A stretch of 64,000 nucleotides of DNA from Xiphydria camelus (GCA_963678675.1 OY783199.1:10252356-10316355); one strand, 5' to 3'. Shown: positions 9,873-21,139, counted from the stretch's first letter. A program made the numbers and translations. The notes: generated by a model not told the origin, from the sequence alone.

Positions 9873-10613
9873 TAAATTTTATGGTAAAATTGGCAACTAT
9901 GCATTATACAAAAATATGGGCCTCCATTATAGCAACACAAACACCGCATACATGTGCTCTTGGAACGAGGGGATGGCCGGCAGGGGGAGCAATGAAATCT
10001 CCTCTTGTATTCTTAAACTTTTGAATAGTTCTCTAGTCCCACAAAAACGCCTTGTTCATTGGACTGACAACTGCACGGGCCAAAATAAAAATAAAGTTAT
10101 GATTTTTTTGTTTATTTTCCTGGTGGCTCGTGGAGTATTAGACAATATTCAGCACAAATTTTTAGTTAGTGGCCACTCTTTTATGGCGTGTGACCGTGAT
10201 TTCGCGCTAATAGAATAGTGTAAAAGGGTTATGAAAGCTATGATTCCTCAGGATTTGCACAATGTTATTTGTTCAGCAAAATATAATCCCTCTTTTGACA
10301 TTATTGACATGGAAGCTTGTGGATTTTTGAACTTTAAGGAGGCCGCAGAACATCTCATTGATATTAAACAATTTAATGTTAGTAAAGCAGTTATGATTTG
10401 TATTGATAAAGAAGATCCTACAGCTGTAAACGTGAAGCAGGCTTATAGCTACACCGAGACTTGGAAAAAGGTATACGTTTTAAAGAAAAATAAAGCTGTC
10501 AAGGACGTAACAAAGTTAACCTAAGGCTTTTACCCCTAGAAAGTAGAATATCAGAAAACAAGGAGAAATCCTTAAGGACCATGATAGATTTTCTTGAAAA
10601 CAGAGAACATAAA
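9873..10613 (+). pseudogene. DUF7869 transposase-like protein, broken
   Basis: The frame begins after an acceptor-like TTTTGCCCAG and contains SWNEGMAGRGSNEISSCIL, then WTDNCTGQNKNK (about 10060-10098) and FLVSGHSFMACDRDFALIE (about 10159-10215). These match the DUF7869 signature I know, where an Asp in the DNCxGQN block and a later acidic pair look like an RNase H-type catalytic set. One in-frame stop (10216-10218) splits it; the C-terminal half continues to 10524, then shifts frame. The last codons are separated from the body by the insertion at 10616-11462. Upstream exons are not recognised. Confidence 0.65.
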
Positions 10614-10615
10614 TA

Positions 10616-11462
10616 GTAGGGGAATGTCGTCAGGGTCGCCCTGTCGTCTAGATCGGCCATTTTCGATATTTCAGCTTATAAAACTAGTTTCAACTATCTG
10701 CAAGCGTGGTAAAACTTCTCATGGTAACAGCAAACTTTTCGTGGCAACACCGAGTTTGAAGCATGAAAATAAAACGTGTGCACTCAGTTGCTTGGGAAAG
10801 ACGAAAAAAGTTTTCCAGTATCTGTGAATATGGTATCAGAACTTGAAGCTAAAACATTCAATCATCAAGGTAAGCAAATAAGTGTGTCATGTGGTTATCT
10901 TTAGGAATAAACCAAGGAGATAATTCAATTTGATAACCCGTTTGGTTGTGATGTGATGCGATGTGGCCCTGGTGCTTGTCGTCAAGGTTGGCCACAATGG
11001 AAATACCAGCAAAACGAGGTCGTCCACCCAAAAAAGTGCAGAAAAAGCTCTCTTCGGATGAAGACCAGGACTCATCTATTTGGAAGCGATACCTCACCGC
11101 TTGAATAGTAACAATTCCATTGCATGTATTGAATGCAAAAGAGAAGTGCATTTTAAGTGTACGAAAATGACTAGCTACTTCATTTGTCAAAACTGTGATT
11201 CAGAATAACTTAGCGCCTATATTTCGTCGATTTTTATGGGCTGGCCAACCTAGACAGCACTGGCCAACCTTGACAGTATTTCTAATTTTTAAAAATACCC
11301 ATAACTTTTTAATTTGTCATCCAATCAATTCGTAATATCTCGGAAAAGTTTTCTTTTTTCCGGACCTTTCTAAGAATGCGCAGTAATTATAAGAATTCTT
11401 TTTTATATGGAAATTATGGTCAAAAGTCAAAACTATAGCCAACCCTGACGACATTCCCCTAC
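10616..11462. mobile_element. 847-bp TA-flanked TIR element (pogo-like)
   Basis: TIR GTAGGGGAATGTCGTCAGGG at left and its inverse at right, with TA on both sides (10614-10615, 11463-11464). Excising it rejoins the tail of the DUF7869 frame. A motif (TGGCCAACCTTGACAG-like) recurs subterminally. It contains a transposase C-terminal remnant at 10997-11208. The TA target and that remnant suggest Tc1/mariner-pogo; inferred. Confidence 0.75.
10997..11208 (+). pseudogene. Transposase C-terminal tail with zinc-finger remnant
   Basis: Starts MEIPAKRGRPPKKVQKK, then after an in-frame stop and frame change shows CIECKREVHFKCTKM...FICQNC, a Cys-x2-Cys...His-x2-Cys...Cys-x2-Cys pattern. AT-hook-like GRP followed by such a finger is seen at the end of pogo/jerky-type transposases as I recall them. 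Only about 70 codons remain. Confidence 0.45.
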
Positions 11463-11570
11463 TACCGAAACTTGACACAAACATAATTTTCACATATTTT
11501 CACCTCTGTAAGGTTTCATGGTTGTGTTAATTTTTTACATTTTTAGTATTTGTTACTAAGTCTGATATTA

Positions 11571-11576
11571 AATAAA
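11571..11576 (+). promoter_or_regulatory. Possible poly(A) signal of the DUF7869 unit
   Basis: AATAAA about 110 bp past the pogo-like insertion and the rejoined end of the DUF7869 frame, followed by a T/G-rich stretch. Plausible but common in AT-rich DNA. Confidence 0.3.
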
Positions 11577-12005
11577 AAAGATTGTTGTATTTTGAATGAT
11601 TTGTAGTCTTTTATTAACTAGACTAATATTGTTTCCTCCTTTCATATTTACCTGCTTCGTACAAGGCACTTAGCATGTTTTTTTAATCACTTATTTTCCT
11701 TCTTCTTTTTCTACGACAATTTGAGGTAGTACTATCGCCCATCTCACCACCTAATAGAGACATCTGGGGGGGTTTAAGAAAATGTTCATTTCGGCAGGAA
11801 AAAGCTTTTAAAATTTGCTCATTGAAGCTTCTTTTGAATGTTTATCGTAACACTTTGCGGGACAAAAACAGAAATAAATTTTTTAGCAAAAAATATTTCA
11901 TATTTTCTTAATGCATGACAACCGTACAGATCCGTACAGCCCTGTCTGAATACATTCCCGTTTCGTATATAGGGATACACGCACACTAGTATCGTAACGT
12001 CCGCT

Positions 12006-12105
12006 CCGAAAACGTGGCAACACCGCTTCAACCCTACACTGACAAGATTGTTGTGTTTGGTTATATGTTGCTCTGAATACGTCACGCGCTGTTGCCACAT
12101 TCTCT
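12006..12105. repeat. Short inverted repeat AAAACGTGGCAACACCGC
   Basis: GAAAACGTGGCAACACCGC (left) and GTCACGCGCTGTTGCCACATTC (right part) face each other about 60 bp apart. The same pair with a longer interior occurs at 27492-27974, so this looks like a deleted copy of that element. Between 12108 and 13189 I see no gene. Confidence 0.45.
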
Positions 12106-13194
12106 CCGCTCAATTTTCCCCCTCCTACGTGATTGATAGTGTAATTACATTATATTTTGTTACTCAATAATTAAACGGTGGATCTTGCCTTTTTTTAAAA
12201 TATTTTTTTATGAATATAGAACTGTGTGTGAATTTTTTTAAATAAATCGGTGGATGTTTTAGCTTCAAAATGTGAAAAATACTTCAAAGCATGCCCATTT
12301 ACATGAGGTTAAATTGGAGAAATGCACATGTTTAAAATTTAACATCTTTATTTTCCGACGGTAGATCATTTTTCTTTCACTAACAAAAATGTTTTATTTT
12401 GTCGAGATCTACGTCTGAAAAAAATTTCAGAATTTCCGTAGATGAATCGATATCGTGATGGTACTACCAAATAAAATTATGTTGGCGAAACACATTATAA
12501 TGATATTTTAGTCTATTCCACTGAAATATTAAATCTAAATTCGTTTATATGTTACCCTCTAGAAAGTAACCCATACAAATTTAGTTTTTCGACGATATCT
12601 CAGTATTTCGATTTTGGCACTTAGCATGTTTGAACCGGACGCCCTTCAAATATATTTTTATTTAAAAAAAATTAATAATTAATTCCAACCGACGTGACGT
12701 TTTCTTGCTTTATGAAAATATAGGGTTTTTATTACATTCGAATCAATCATTTTTCTGAGTGTACCGAAGTTTGGATGCACGGAGGGTTTGTACGCGACCA
12801 TTGGGGAAATTGAATAGTAATTGCTTCCCCCGATCTTTTTGACGTAATTACACTACTACCCGTCGTTACTGCGAAGCGTGATGAAAATCAGTGTACTTCG
12901 TACAATGTACTTGGTAATAATAATCGTAATGCTAATAGTTTTGATCGTTTCAAACTGCCCCACTCCTCCATTATGATAATAATCTATAGCACTCATACCA
13001 CTCTTTCTCTCGGCACTGATGCAATTATTTGATGAAGCTGAAGAACAGTTGCTTAACAAAGTCTCACGAAAAAAATTCTACTTATTAATAATTTTTTCTA
13101 TGAAAAAACAGAAGAAACTACAGTAAAATATTCATTTTCACTCGTCAAATGGATATATTATATGTAATAAAAGTATCATATTTGTAAAGTTTAG

Positions 13195-13670
13195 TGTTCG
13201 AGTAAGAATATTCCTGATTTAGAAGCGAAGTTAGAACGAGTCTCTCGGTACTCTGTCCGAGCCTTGTTTACTTTTTTTGTTGGTACGCTCTCGGACGGAG
13301 CGCCTAGATCAGTCGCTAGCCCATCAATTCAGTCTATCGAAGTCTTTCGCCGAGTCGTGTATACCTCACTTCTGTATTAAATATTCTTAAAGTGTTCTCG
13401 CGGCTTTCATTGCTCCCTCGCCACTTTCTTCCAGTTTTCCAGTGCATCGCTGCCGCAGAAGTGCCTCATGAGATCGCAGTTGGTTCTACGCAGACTAATT
13501 GTAGCCAAGGAAGTGCATACGCGAAATGCCTCGCGCGTTCTCGCTCACTCTCTCTCTTATCAAGATACTCGCGCTCGCTATCAAACACGCTCTCTCACAA
13601 CTTGTACGCTCTCGCCTCATTCTCAATTATCGATACCAGCAGATGCAACAAACTTTAGTATGTCTATACA
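13195..13670 (+). repeat. 5' LTR
   Basis: Begins TG (TGTTCGAGTAAG) and ends CA (GTCTATACA). By eye it differs from the 3' LTR at six of 476 positions, about 98.7% identity, five of them transitions. Open frames inside it are not genes. Confidence 0.9.
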
Positions 13671-13675
13671 TTTAA

Positions 13676-13693
13676 TGGTCCTTCGAGCTGGAT
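13676..13693 (+). promoter_or_regulatory. Primer-binding site, tRNA-Tyr-like
   Basis: TGGTCCTTCGAGCTGGAT, five bases after the LTR, is complementary to the 3' end of insect tRNA-Tyr as I remember it (...CTCGAAGGACCA), with one mismatch in the inner part. Confidence 0.7.
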
Positions 13694-13891
13694 TCCGTTG
13701 AAAATTCGAAAATCGCGTGTTTCAAATTCGTGTGAGAAAACAATCAGTGACCTCGCAGTAATACCTCGGGCTGTTTACCTCAGTCGCGCGTTGTGTAAGT
13801 GACTTATTGTACACTAAATATCAGTGAGAGTTAGTTAGTGTGCGTGCATCTCACCGATTGACTTTACGAACACTCTCAAAATTTTGGCGAA

Positions 13892-14302
13892 ATGGCTACC
13901 GCTGAAATTATTTTTGACAAACAGAACGATCTTCTCGGACTCATCAAGCGCTCCGTAACAAATTTAAAGAAACTTGGCGCCGCTAATATTACGAAACATC
14001 ACATAGAAATTCGTCTCGTCACCGTTACTTCCAATTGGGAGCAATTCCAAGCCAACCATAATAAGCTTTGTGTCGCCAGAGCTGAAGCGACAGGTGAGAC
14101 ACGCAAGGTTTTACTCAAGGAGCCTTACTTCAAGGACGCACTATTCGACGAGTGTGAATCAGCATACGTTAATGCACGAGCAGAGATGCTCGCAATCAAG
14201 GAGACATTGGAGCTTCAGCCGTCGCCGACTGGATCGACATCACAGAGTCCGGCATCCTGCAATAGAGAATACCGCATGTCCTATAGCCAACCGCGCAGGT
14301 GA
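13892..14302 (+). pseudogene. BEL/Pao gag N-terminal fragment
   Basis: 136 codons from an ATG preceded by GGCGAA. Residues 1-110 are the alpha-helical N-terminal gag segment typical of BEL elements, with the LDKQ/LLGLIKR-like start and an SNWEQFQANH block. The frame enters the replacement DNA and stops, so the capsid core and zinc knuckles are absent. Confidence 0.7.
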
Positions 14303-14795
14303 GCTGCGACCTGAATTCTTGACTTCGGCAGTATTTATGGTACAGTTAGAGTGGGCTTCAGACGAGTGCGCTGCATAAGAACGAAAAGTGTCGACTGCTC
14401 TTCTAATAGCTGTCAATTCGGGAGATCGAAGCGTTTCATGTAACCTCAAAATCGTAAAGTTTTGAAATAATTTGTAGAAGTGATGAGAAATAATCATAAA
14501 TAATCTTCCGAATTGACACCTTAGGTATCGCTCACGCCACTTCGTAAAACTACTTCCTAGACACGCGCGGTGCTAATGTGGACATAATTTCTGAAACAAA
14601 TAGGCATGAGGCGTGTAATTCGGTTGGACATCGAAAAACCCGAATGATTGTTAACTCTCACTTCTGAACATTACTTACCATTTATTCAAAGATTCACGAT
14701 TTCGAGCTTAGACTTCGATCTCCCGAATTGATAGCCATCTGGAGATCAGACGTTTCACACTTTTCATAAGAATGCAGCGTAAGAGCGATACGTGA
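14303..14795. repeat. MITE-derived segment replacing gag-pol junction
   Basis: Contains GTCAATTCGGGAGATCGAAGCG (14413-14434) and later an inverted CTTCGATCTCCCGAATTGA near 14730, plus blocks matching the 18442-18844 MITE (GAGTGCGCTGC; GAAGTGATGAGAAATAATCAT). It is a diverged copy of that TA-flanked palindromic family. Its insertion must have been accompanied by loss of several hundred bases of coding sequence. Confidence 0.6.
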
Positions 14796-17700
14796 CTCGA
14801 GTTCGACTACGCGTTATCGCGTCGTATTCAACGGATCCCAGCGAACAGATCGGGGGATCTCACTGAACGACTGTCTACACGAGGGTCCTAAACTACTCAC
14901 TCCATTGCCTGCAGTCATAACGCAGTGGAGACTCTTCCGTTACGCGTTCTCTGCCGATGTCACCAAGATGTTCCGGCGGATCTTGGTCCATCACGACGAT
15001 AGGAACTGGCAGCGTATTCTCTGGAGAAACCAGGAAGGAGTAACCGCGGAGTTCACTCTCAATACTGTTACTTACGGAATCTCAGCTTCACCCTTTTTGG
15101 CTAATCGGGTTCTGCAGCAGCTTGCCATTGACGAGAGCAATCGATTTCCTCTCACGCGCGGTGTTATAGAAGAAGGCACCTACGCCGATGACGTTATGTC
15201 AGGAGCGCATGATCTTCACGAGGGACGAAAAAAGGTGAAGCAAATTATCGGGCTCTTCAAGGCCGGTGGATTCATGTTGCAAAAATGGTGAGCGAGCCAC
15301 AATGAGCTAATCGAGGATCTTTCGGCGTCATATCGAGAACCAGCTGTACCGTTACGTATCGGAGACCCGCCTGTAACACGCGCGCTTGGACTAGCCTGGC
15401 AACAGCGTGAAGATGTCTTCCAATTTTCGCCTTCTGTCTTCGAGAAGGTTGACGTGTTCACGAAACGAGTTATAGTTTCCAGAGCAGCGCGTCTATTCGA
15501 TCCTCTAGGATGGATCTCGCCAGTTATAGTGCGCGCCAAGATTTTCGTACAGGACCTTTAGAAGGCGCAGCTGGACTGGGATGAGCCACTTCCACCATCA
15601 CTTCTCACTCGCTGGCAAGACTACGAAGCAGGATTGGTCAACCTCTCTATGATTCGAATTCCACGCTGGCTTAATTCATCTCCTGTCGCAGTATCTGTGG
15701 AGCTACACGGGTTCTGCGACACTTCTCAAGTAGCCCTCGGAGCCGCAGTTTATCTGCGTACTACTAAGAACGACGCAGTAAGCGTCGTCTTAGTCTCAGC
15801 TAAAACTAAGGTCGCCCCAGTAAGGCATTCTTCAGCAAGCTCAAAGAGGTCGAAGTCAACGCGGGTAACCATCCCTCGTCTTGAGTTATCCGCGGCTCTG
15901 CTACTCGTGCAGCATTTATCTCAGCTGCGCAGTTCGCTCAAGTGCCATATCGAGTCTATACACTTATGGACTGATTCTTCCACGACCCTATATTGGATTA
16001 CGAGTGAACCTTCCCGTTGGAAGGAATTTGTGTGTAATCGAGTCACCTTGATACAGGAGAGCCTACCAGAAGCGACTTGGCATCATGTTCCCGGTCTGGA
16101 CAATCCAGCGGATCTAGCGTCGAGAGGAACACCGCCACAGGAACTTGCAACCAGCCGAGTGTGGTGGAGTGATCCAGACTGGTTAAATTCTCCTGCATCT
16201 TTATGGCCTTCACATCGGTACGCCCTCCAAAAGGCGGAGCAGATCTCGAGGAGAGACGTTGTCATATCGCCGCAACTCGCGTAGCAACACTGCCAATAGT
16301 TTGGGAACTTATCGAGCGCTACTCACGACTTGAGACTCTACTTCGGGTTACTGCTCAATGTTTTCGTGCAACAGATCACTTTCCTAACCACCCGAGTCCT
16401 TCTACCTCCGAACCTCTTACGCCTCACGAGCTCAACCGAGCTCGTCTTTTTGGGTCTTAAAAACTCAAGAAGCTTATTTCGGTGAGGAGTTGAAGTTACT
16501 CAAGCAGGGACTGGAACTACCACGATCACATCATTTGCTCAGCTTATCACCGTTCATTGACTCGGACCGATTGCTGGACGGCTCCTTCACTCGCATCTTG
16601 ATTATGACACGAAACACCCACTGATACTTCCCAGGGAGTCCAGTCTCACTAGCTTGGTATTAGAGAATGCACATCGCTCTACTCTGCATGGGGGCACTCA
16701 GGTTATGTTAGTCTTTATCAGAAGGACATATTGGATAATCGGAGGCCGGGTTCCCGTTCGCACCTACGTGCGTCGATGCGTAATTTGAACTCGCCACCGA
16801 GCAGTAACGGCTAATCAACTCATGGGTCAACTTTCTCCGAGCAGAATTTCGCCCGCAAGACCTTTGGCTCGCACCGAAGTGGACTACGCCGGTCCATTCA
16901 CCCTAAAGACCTGGAGAGGACGTGGAAGCAAAACTTACAAGGGCTACTTAGTCGTCTTTGTATGCTTCGTAACCTCGGCCGTACACCTCGAGGTTACAAC
17001 AGACTATACAACTGCTGGGTTCTTGTCTGCCTTCAAACGCTTCACTGGAAGGCGTGGTATTTGTACTGAACTTTACAGTGACTGCGGTACTAATCTAATT
17101 GGAGCTGATGCGGAACTGAGGAAGCTTTTCGCCAAGACTTCGTCTGAGCTACAACAGCTAGCTAGTCTTCTCGCCAACGACGGTACCTTCTGGAGGTTCA
17201 ATCCTCCCTCCGCACCCCATTTCGGAGGAACATGGGAAGCAGCTGTTAAGTCAGTTAAATTTCACATCAAGAGAGTCATCGGCGACACCATCCTCACCTA
17301 TAAGGAAATGTCGACTTTACTAGTACAAATCGAAGCTGTACTCAACTCGAAGCCTATCTGTCCAATGACAAATGACTCCTCCGATCTCGAAGCCTTGACC
17401 CCCGGACATTTTTTAATCGGTACAGTTCTTAATACCGTACCCGAACCCTCCCTAACAGACGTGCCACAGACACGTCTGTCTCGGTGGCAGCATCTGCGCC
17501 AAATGGCGGAACAAGTTCGGCATCGTTGGTCTTCGGAGTACTTGCAACGTCTCCAAGGGATGTCGAAGTGGTGACAACGAGCTCAAAATCTCAAGGTGGG
17601 AGCCTTAGTCCTCATCGCGGATGAACGCTATCCGCCTACAAAGTGGCCCGCAAGTGTACTCGCTGTACATCCAGGAGCTGACGGCCTTGTCAGGGTTGCG

Positions 17701-17850
17701 ACAGTACGCACTCAGGCCTCCACCTACAAGAAGCCTATAACGAAACTCTGCTTACTACCCATCGCCGATGCCACCGAGTCCAAGGGGGCGAACCTTAGAA
17801 TTCGCTCCAAATTTGGGATTTCGGCGATGCCTTTATCGCCGAGGCCGGCG
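14796..17850 (+). pseudogene. BEL/Pao pol: RT, RNase H, integrase, DUF5641-like tail
   Basis: RT segment has RTDRGISLNDCLHEGP, FSADVTKMFRRI (motif A aspartate) and YADDVMSG (15181-15204). RNase H follows (HGFCDTSQVALGAAVYL, WTDSSTTLYWI). Integrase shows HGGTQ, VDYAGPF, YSDCGTN and GTWEAAVK, carrying the D, D and E of the catalytic triad. The tail VGALVLIADE to LCLLP (17596-17760) is the post-integrase domain. Breaks: stops at 15289-15291 and 15559-15561, a frameshift near 16260, further stops in the zinc-binding region near 16786 and at 17572-17574. Non-functional. Confidence 0.85.
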
Positions 17851-17853
17851 GAA

Positions 17854-18329
17854 TGTTCGAGTAAGAATATTCCTGATTTAGAAGCGAAGTTAGAACGAGT
17901 CTCTCGGTACTCTGTCCGAGCCTTGTTTACTTTTTTTGTTGGTACGCTCTCGGACGGAGCGCCTAGATCAGTCGCTAGCCCATCAATTCAGTCTATCGAA
18001 GTCTTTCGCCGAGTCGTGTATACCTCACTTCTGTATTAAATATTCTTAAAGTGTTCTCGCAGCTTTCATTGCTCCCTCGCCGCTTTCTTCCAGTTTTCCA
18101 GTGCATCGCTGCCGCAGAAGTGCCTCATGAGATCGCAGTTGGTTCTACGCAGACTAAGTGTAGCCAAGGAAGTGCATACGCGAAATGCCTCGCGCGTTCT
18201 CGCTCACTCTCTCTCTTATCAAAATACTCGTGCTCGCTATCAAACACGCTCTCTCACAACTTGTACGCTCTCGCCTCGTTCTCAATTATCGATACCAGCA
18301 GATGCAACAAACTTTAGTATGTCTATACA
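17854..18329 (+). repeat. 3' LTR
   Basis: Same length and ends as the 5' LTR. Preceded by GCCGAGGCCGGCGGAA, a weak purine-rich tract that would serve as polypurine primer. Confidence 0.9.
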
Positions 18330-18441
18330 TTTAGTATGCTACGCAACATTCATCGCAACTCCCTCTTTTCTAAATGTACAATAACTTATATGGGCCTTCC
18401 TTTCTCCTCACCCGTATAGTACTACATTTCCATATAGTGTA

Positions 18442-18844
18442 CAGTATGTCCCGTGGATAACGCAAGTATTTGAATTTCCCTGACATTTGACTTTGGTAGT
18501 ACTTGGAACGGTGCTGTAGTTAGAGTTAGCTTCAGAAGAGTGCGCTGCGTTCTTACGAGCCGTGCTTCGAGCGCGAAAAGTGTAAAACGTCTGATTTCCC
18601 GGGAACTGTCAATTTGGGAGATCAAAGCTTCTAACCTCGAAATTAACTGAATTTGTAAATAATGGTAAATAATGTATAGAAGTGATGAGAAATAATCATG
18701 CAGGTTTCGGAAACATGGCTCGTAAGAACGCAGCGCACTCTTCTGAAGCCAACTCTAACTACAGCACCGTTCCAAGCACTACCAAAGTCAAATGTGGGGG
18801 AAATTCAAATACTTGCGTTTTATATATATCCACGGGACATACCG
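18442..18844. mobile_element. 403-bp palindromic TA-flanked MITE
   Basis: Ends CAGTATGTCCCGTGGATAAC and inverted CGGTATGTCCCGTGGATATA; arms pair for most of the length (for example GCTTCAGAAGAGTGCGCTGC against its reverse complement at 18730-18750). TA flanks at 18440-18441 and 18845-18846, as for Tc1/mariner. Related TA elements with YCGTATGTCCC ends occur at 47040, 55599 and at the ends of 46496-52070. Confidence 0.8.
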
Positions 18845-18989
18845 TATACAAGGTGAGTCGGGAGGATCAGACCAAAGTCCAGAAGCGTATTGTGCACAAG
18901 ATAATAATGTAAAAAACTCATCGTCGGGTTACAAGCCCGGAATACTAGTCTTCTTCTTACTGCAGCAACCGGAAGCTTCAGCACATCTT

Positions 18990-19250
18990 TGTTTGGATTC
19001 CTCTTCCATACCTTACAGCGAGTTTCAGCGACGATATCCACTCTACTCTCGCCGGAGGAAAACTGTTTTCTAACCACCCTGTATATACGCGTACGCACGG
19101 TACACGGACACATATATCTCGGTCAACTTTGCATGGATTCTTCTTTCCGCACGTTCCAGCGAGTTTCGGCAACAGAATCTCACTTCCAGCGCGCCGGAGG
19201 AAAACTGCTTTCCAACCCACCCAGTATGTACGTACGCACGGTACATAAGC
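18990..19250 (+). repeat. Tandem duplication of about 140 bp
   Basis: Two diverged copies (18993-19108 and 19133-19248) share CAGCGAGTTTC, CGCCGGAGGAAAACTG and GTACGCACGGTACA in the same order. It is followed by a TA dinucleotide run at 19250-19277. No gene recognised. Confidence 0.7.
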
Positions 19251-19279
19251 ATATATATATATATATATATATATATTTC

Positions 19280-20090
19280 CACCTATCTGCGGGGATGCGC
19301 GAATGCGGCAGGAACAAGAGCGAGAGAGAGATAAAGAATGGGGGTCCGTGCGGGATGGGACGCGACTATAGAGGAATCCAATGTATCATCGAGGTTAACA
19401 ATACAAGGGAGAGAGTCCACGTTACACGATGGGTCCGCTCCATACCCACCACTTTGTTTGCTACGTTATTTATTACTTATTGAAGCGGTCTTGTAATTTC
19501 CTCGCGTGATATATACACGCGGAAAAATAATATCGCGTACCTATGCATTATGTATCTGGCGTTCCTTGAGCGTCGGGAAGGGGGAGGGGGAAGGGGCGAA
19601 CGGAAGACGGAAGACAATATGCATGGGGGAGGTCTCGCATGTATAGGCTAGCGAGAGTCGTTCCCAATAAAGCTTATCAATAAATTCGGTCGAGTGTTGT
19701 AGCCGAGCGTGCCAATTAGATACAAGCGGCTCTTTTCGTTTGTTAATAAGGGGATTGATATAATGCAATTAAGAAACGTTCGAGTTTTCTTGAGCAATAT
19801 CAATGAGATTTAGTGACTTTTCTGACGATATTATAGCTGGAAAATCTCGGTTGTCTTGTATTTAAACATCAAGGTAAAGCCAAGTTGGTCACTGAATTAT
19901 AATTAGGTATATTTGTTAATGATAAATTTAATGCCAATTTTGTCTGAATTTAATCATATTTCTTTTATTCTTAGGACTGAATAAGTACGTTATATACTGT
20001 TTAATTATAAGGATCGTAGTCACAGGGCGATATACTATGTAGCGCTTTATAGACTTTAAGGTGTACGCTATTGGTTGACGGTCAGAGAGC
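19280..20090. other. No recognisable gene
   Basis: Mixed-composition DNA. A 164-codon frame over 18989-19483 runs through the tandem duplication and TA tract and has no protein character. Confidence 0.4.
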
Positions 20091-20091
20091 G

Positions 20092-20450
20092 TGGGGCCCG
20101 TGTAGAAACTTTTTCCCGGCGTTAGCTAGGGCCAAAGTTATTTTTTCTAATATTATCTTGGCCCTAGTTAGGATGCCTATCCTGGACCATTAAAGGGATG
20201 TCACACTTTTCAGAAAAGTGCCCGTATAAGCCCTCCTTCCTTGGGCCAATGTTGCCCTGATTTTGCCCTGTGTAGAAATTCTTTTCGGGTTCTAATAAGG
20301 GCTTGATCATTTGACTTCATTTATAATCAGGCCCCGATGAGGAAAAATAACGAGAGTTATAAGAGCCATATTAAAAAGAAAAAAAAATCAGGTTGAATTC
20401 GAACCACTGACATTGGGGAACCTGATTATTTTAACTTCTCTTTTCATTAT
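20092..20450 (-). repeat. Repeated segment with tRNA-like block, possible SINE
   Basis: GTGTAGAAACTTTTTCCCGG (20099) recurs as GTGTAGAAATTCTTTTCGGG about 170 bp later. On the minus strand TCAGTGGTTCGAATTCAACC (around 20390) resembles the B box and T arm of a tRNA, next to an A-rich run. Low-confidence SINE assignment. Confidence 0.3.
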
Positions 20451-20611
20451 TTTATTTATATTCTTTAGTTATGGTTTATGGTTATGGTGAAATAATAGAT
20501 AACGATGTTACGGACGCACAGTGCTTTATCCAGTGGACAAAAATCAGATTTTTACTTACGCGATATAGAAAAACTAATTCGTTGAAATCAAAAAGTAATG
20601 TCCCTTGAGGT

Positions 20612-21061
20612 CGGGACATACATTACCGGACCGTGCCAGGGCCGGAACACGGCCGAGTATCGTCCGTCGTCCGGCGAACGATCTGTCCAATAGAATCAAA
20701 TGCTTTTGTTCTCACTTTACCGGGCCGTAACCGGGTGTCGCCAACGGACCGTCACCGGGCCGGGCCAGTTAGTTCAGTTTTACTTTTTCACAGTGACGGT
20801 CCGGCCGCACTTCTCGTGTTTCCGTAATTTACGTGTTTTAGCGCCTAGTAACGTAGCAGTTTCCAAGATAACTGACGACTGACGGACATGTGTGGTTCCT
20901 AGACACACGCGCCGTGCAAGGGTTCTGACCATTTCTTCCTCTTTGGCCGTGTTCGACCCTGACACGGCCCGGTAATGTATGTCTCACCCTTCAACATGCC
21001 GTGCCAGGGCCGAATGAGGACCGTGTCCCGGCCCTGGCACGGCCCGGTAATGTATGTCCCG
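20612..21061. mobile_element. 450-bp TIR element, CGGGACATACATTACCGG ends
   Basis: The left arm runs from CGGGACATACATTACCGG into CGTGCCAGGGCC, and the right arm is the inverse. An extra internal inverted copy lies near 20960-21020, so the right side carries two arms. GC-rich interior without a gene. TSD unresolved. Confidence 0.65.
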
Positions 21062-21139
21062 ATGTTAATAAATAAAGAAAGACGCGTCACACAGCGTCAA
21101 CATTCTCGTCTCAACAGAATTACGAACTTCTTTATAGAA

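Larger units (their letters stand above)
7608..12647 (+). mobile_element. 5.0-kb DNA transposon with GAAGGG termini, AAAT TSD, DUF7869 gene
   Basis: Left TIR begins GAAGGGCGTCTCCGGTCCAA and the right TIR, inverted, GAAGGGCGTCCGGTTCAAAC; both continue into CATGCTAAGTGCCAA, so about 36 bp match with a 2-nt indel. AAAT flanks both ends (7604-7607, 12648-12651). CTAAGTGCC also recurs subterminally near 7800 and, inverted, near 11670. Inside are a DUF7869-type gene remnant (9873-10613), a second unnamed TE protein remnant (8690-9361), a nested pogo-like element and a 247-bp MITE. Four-base TSDs are known for Sola among others; superfamily assignment is open. Confidence 0.75.
13195..18329 (+). mobile_element. 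BEL/Pao LTR retrotransposon, 5.1 kb, defective
   Basis: 476-bp LTRs at both ends, TTTAG duplicated at 13190-13194 and 18330-18334 (5-bp TSD), tRNA-Tyr-type primer site at 13676. Order gag, RT, RNase H, integrase, C-terminal DUF5641-like region is that of BEL/Pao. The region from late gag through protease and early RT is missing and replaced by MITE-like DNA (14303-14795). Several stops and at least one frameshift break pol. No envelope-like gene seen. Confidence 0.9.

Noticed and set aside
13392..13701. ORFs of 77-88 codons, repeated near 18051-18384
   Set aside because: They lie within both LTRs and are identical by duplication; no domain.
20370..20440. tRNA gene
   Set aside because: Only a B-box-like segment; no acceptor stem or A box in place.
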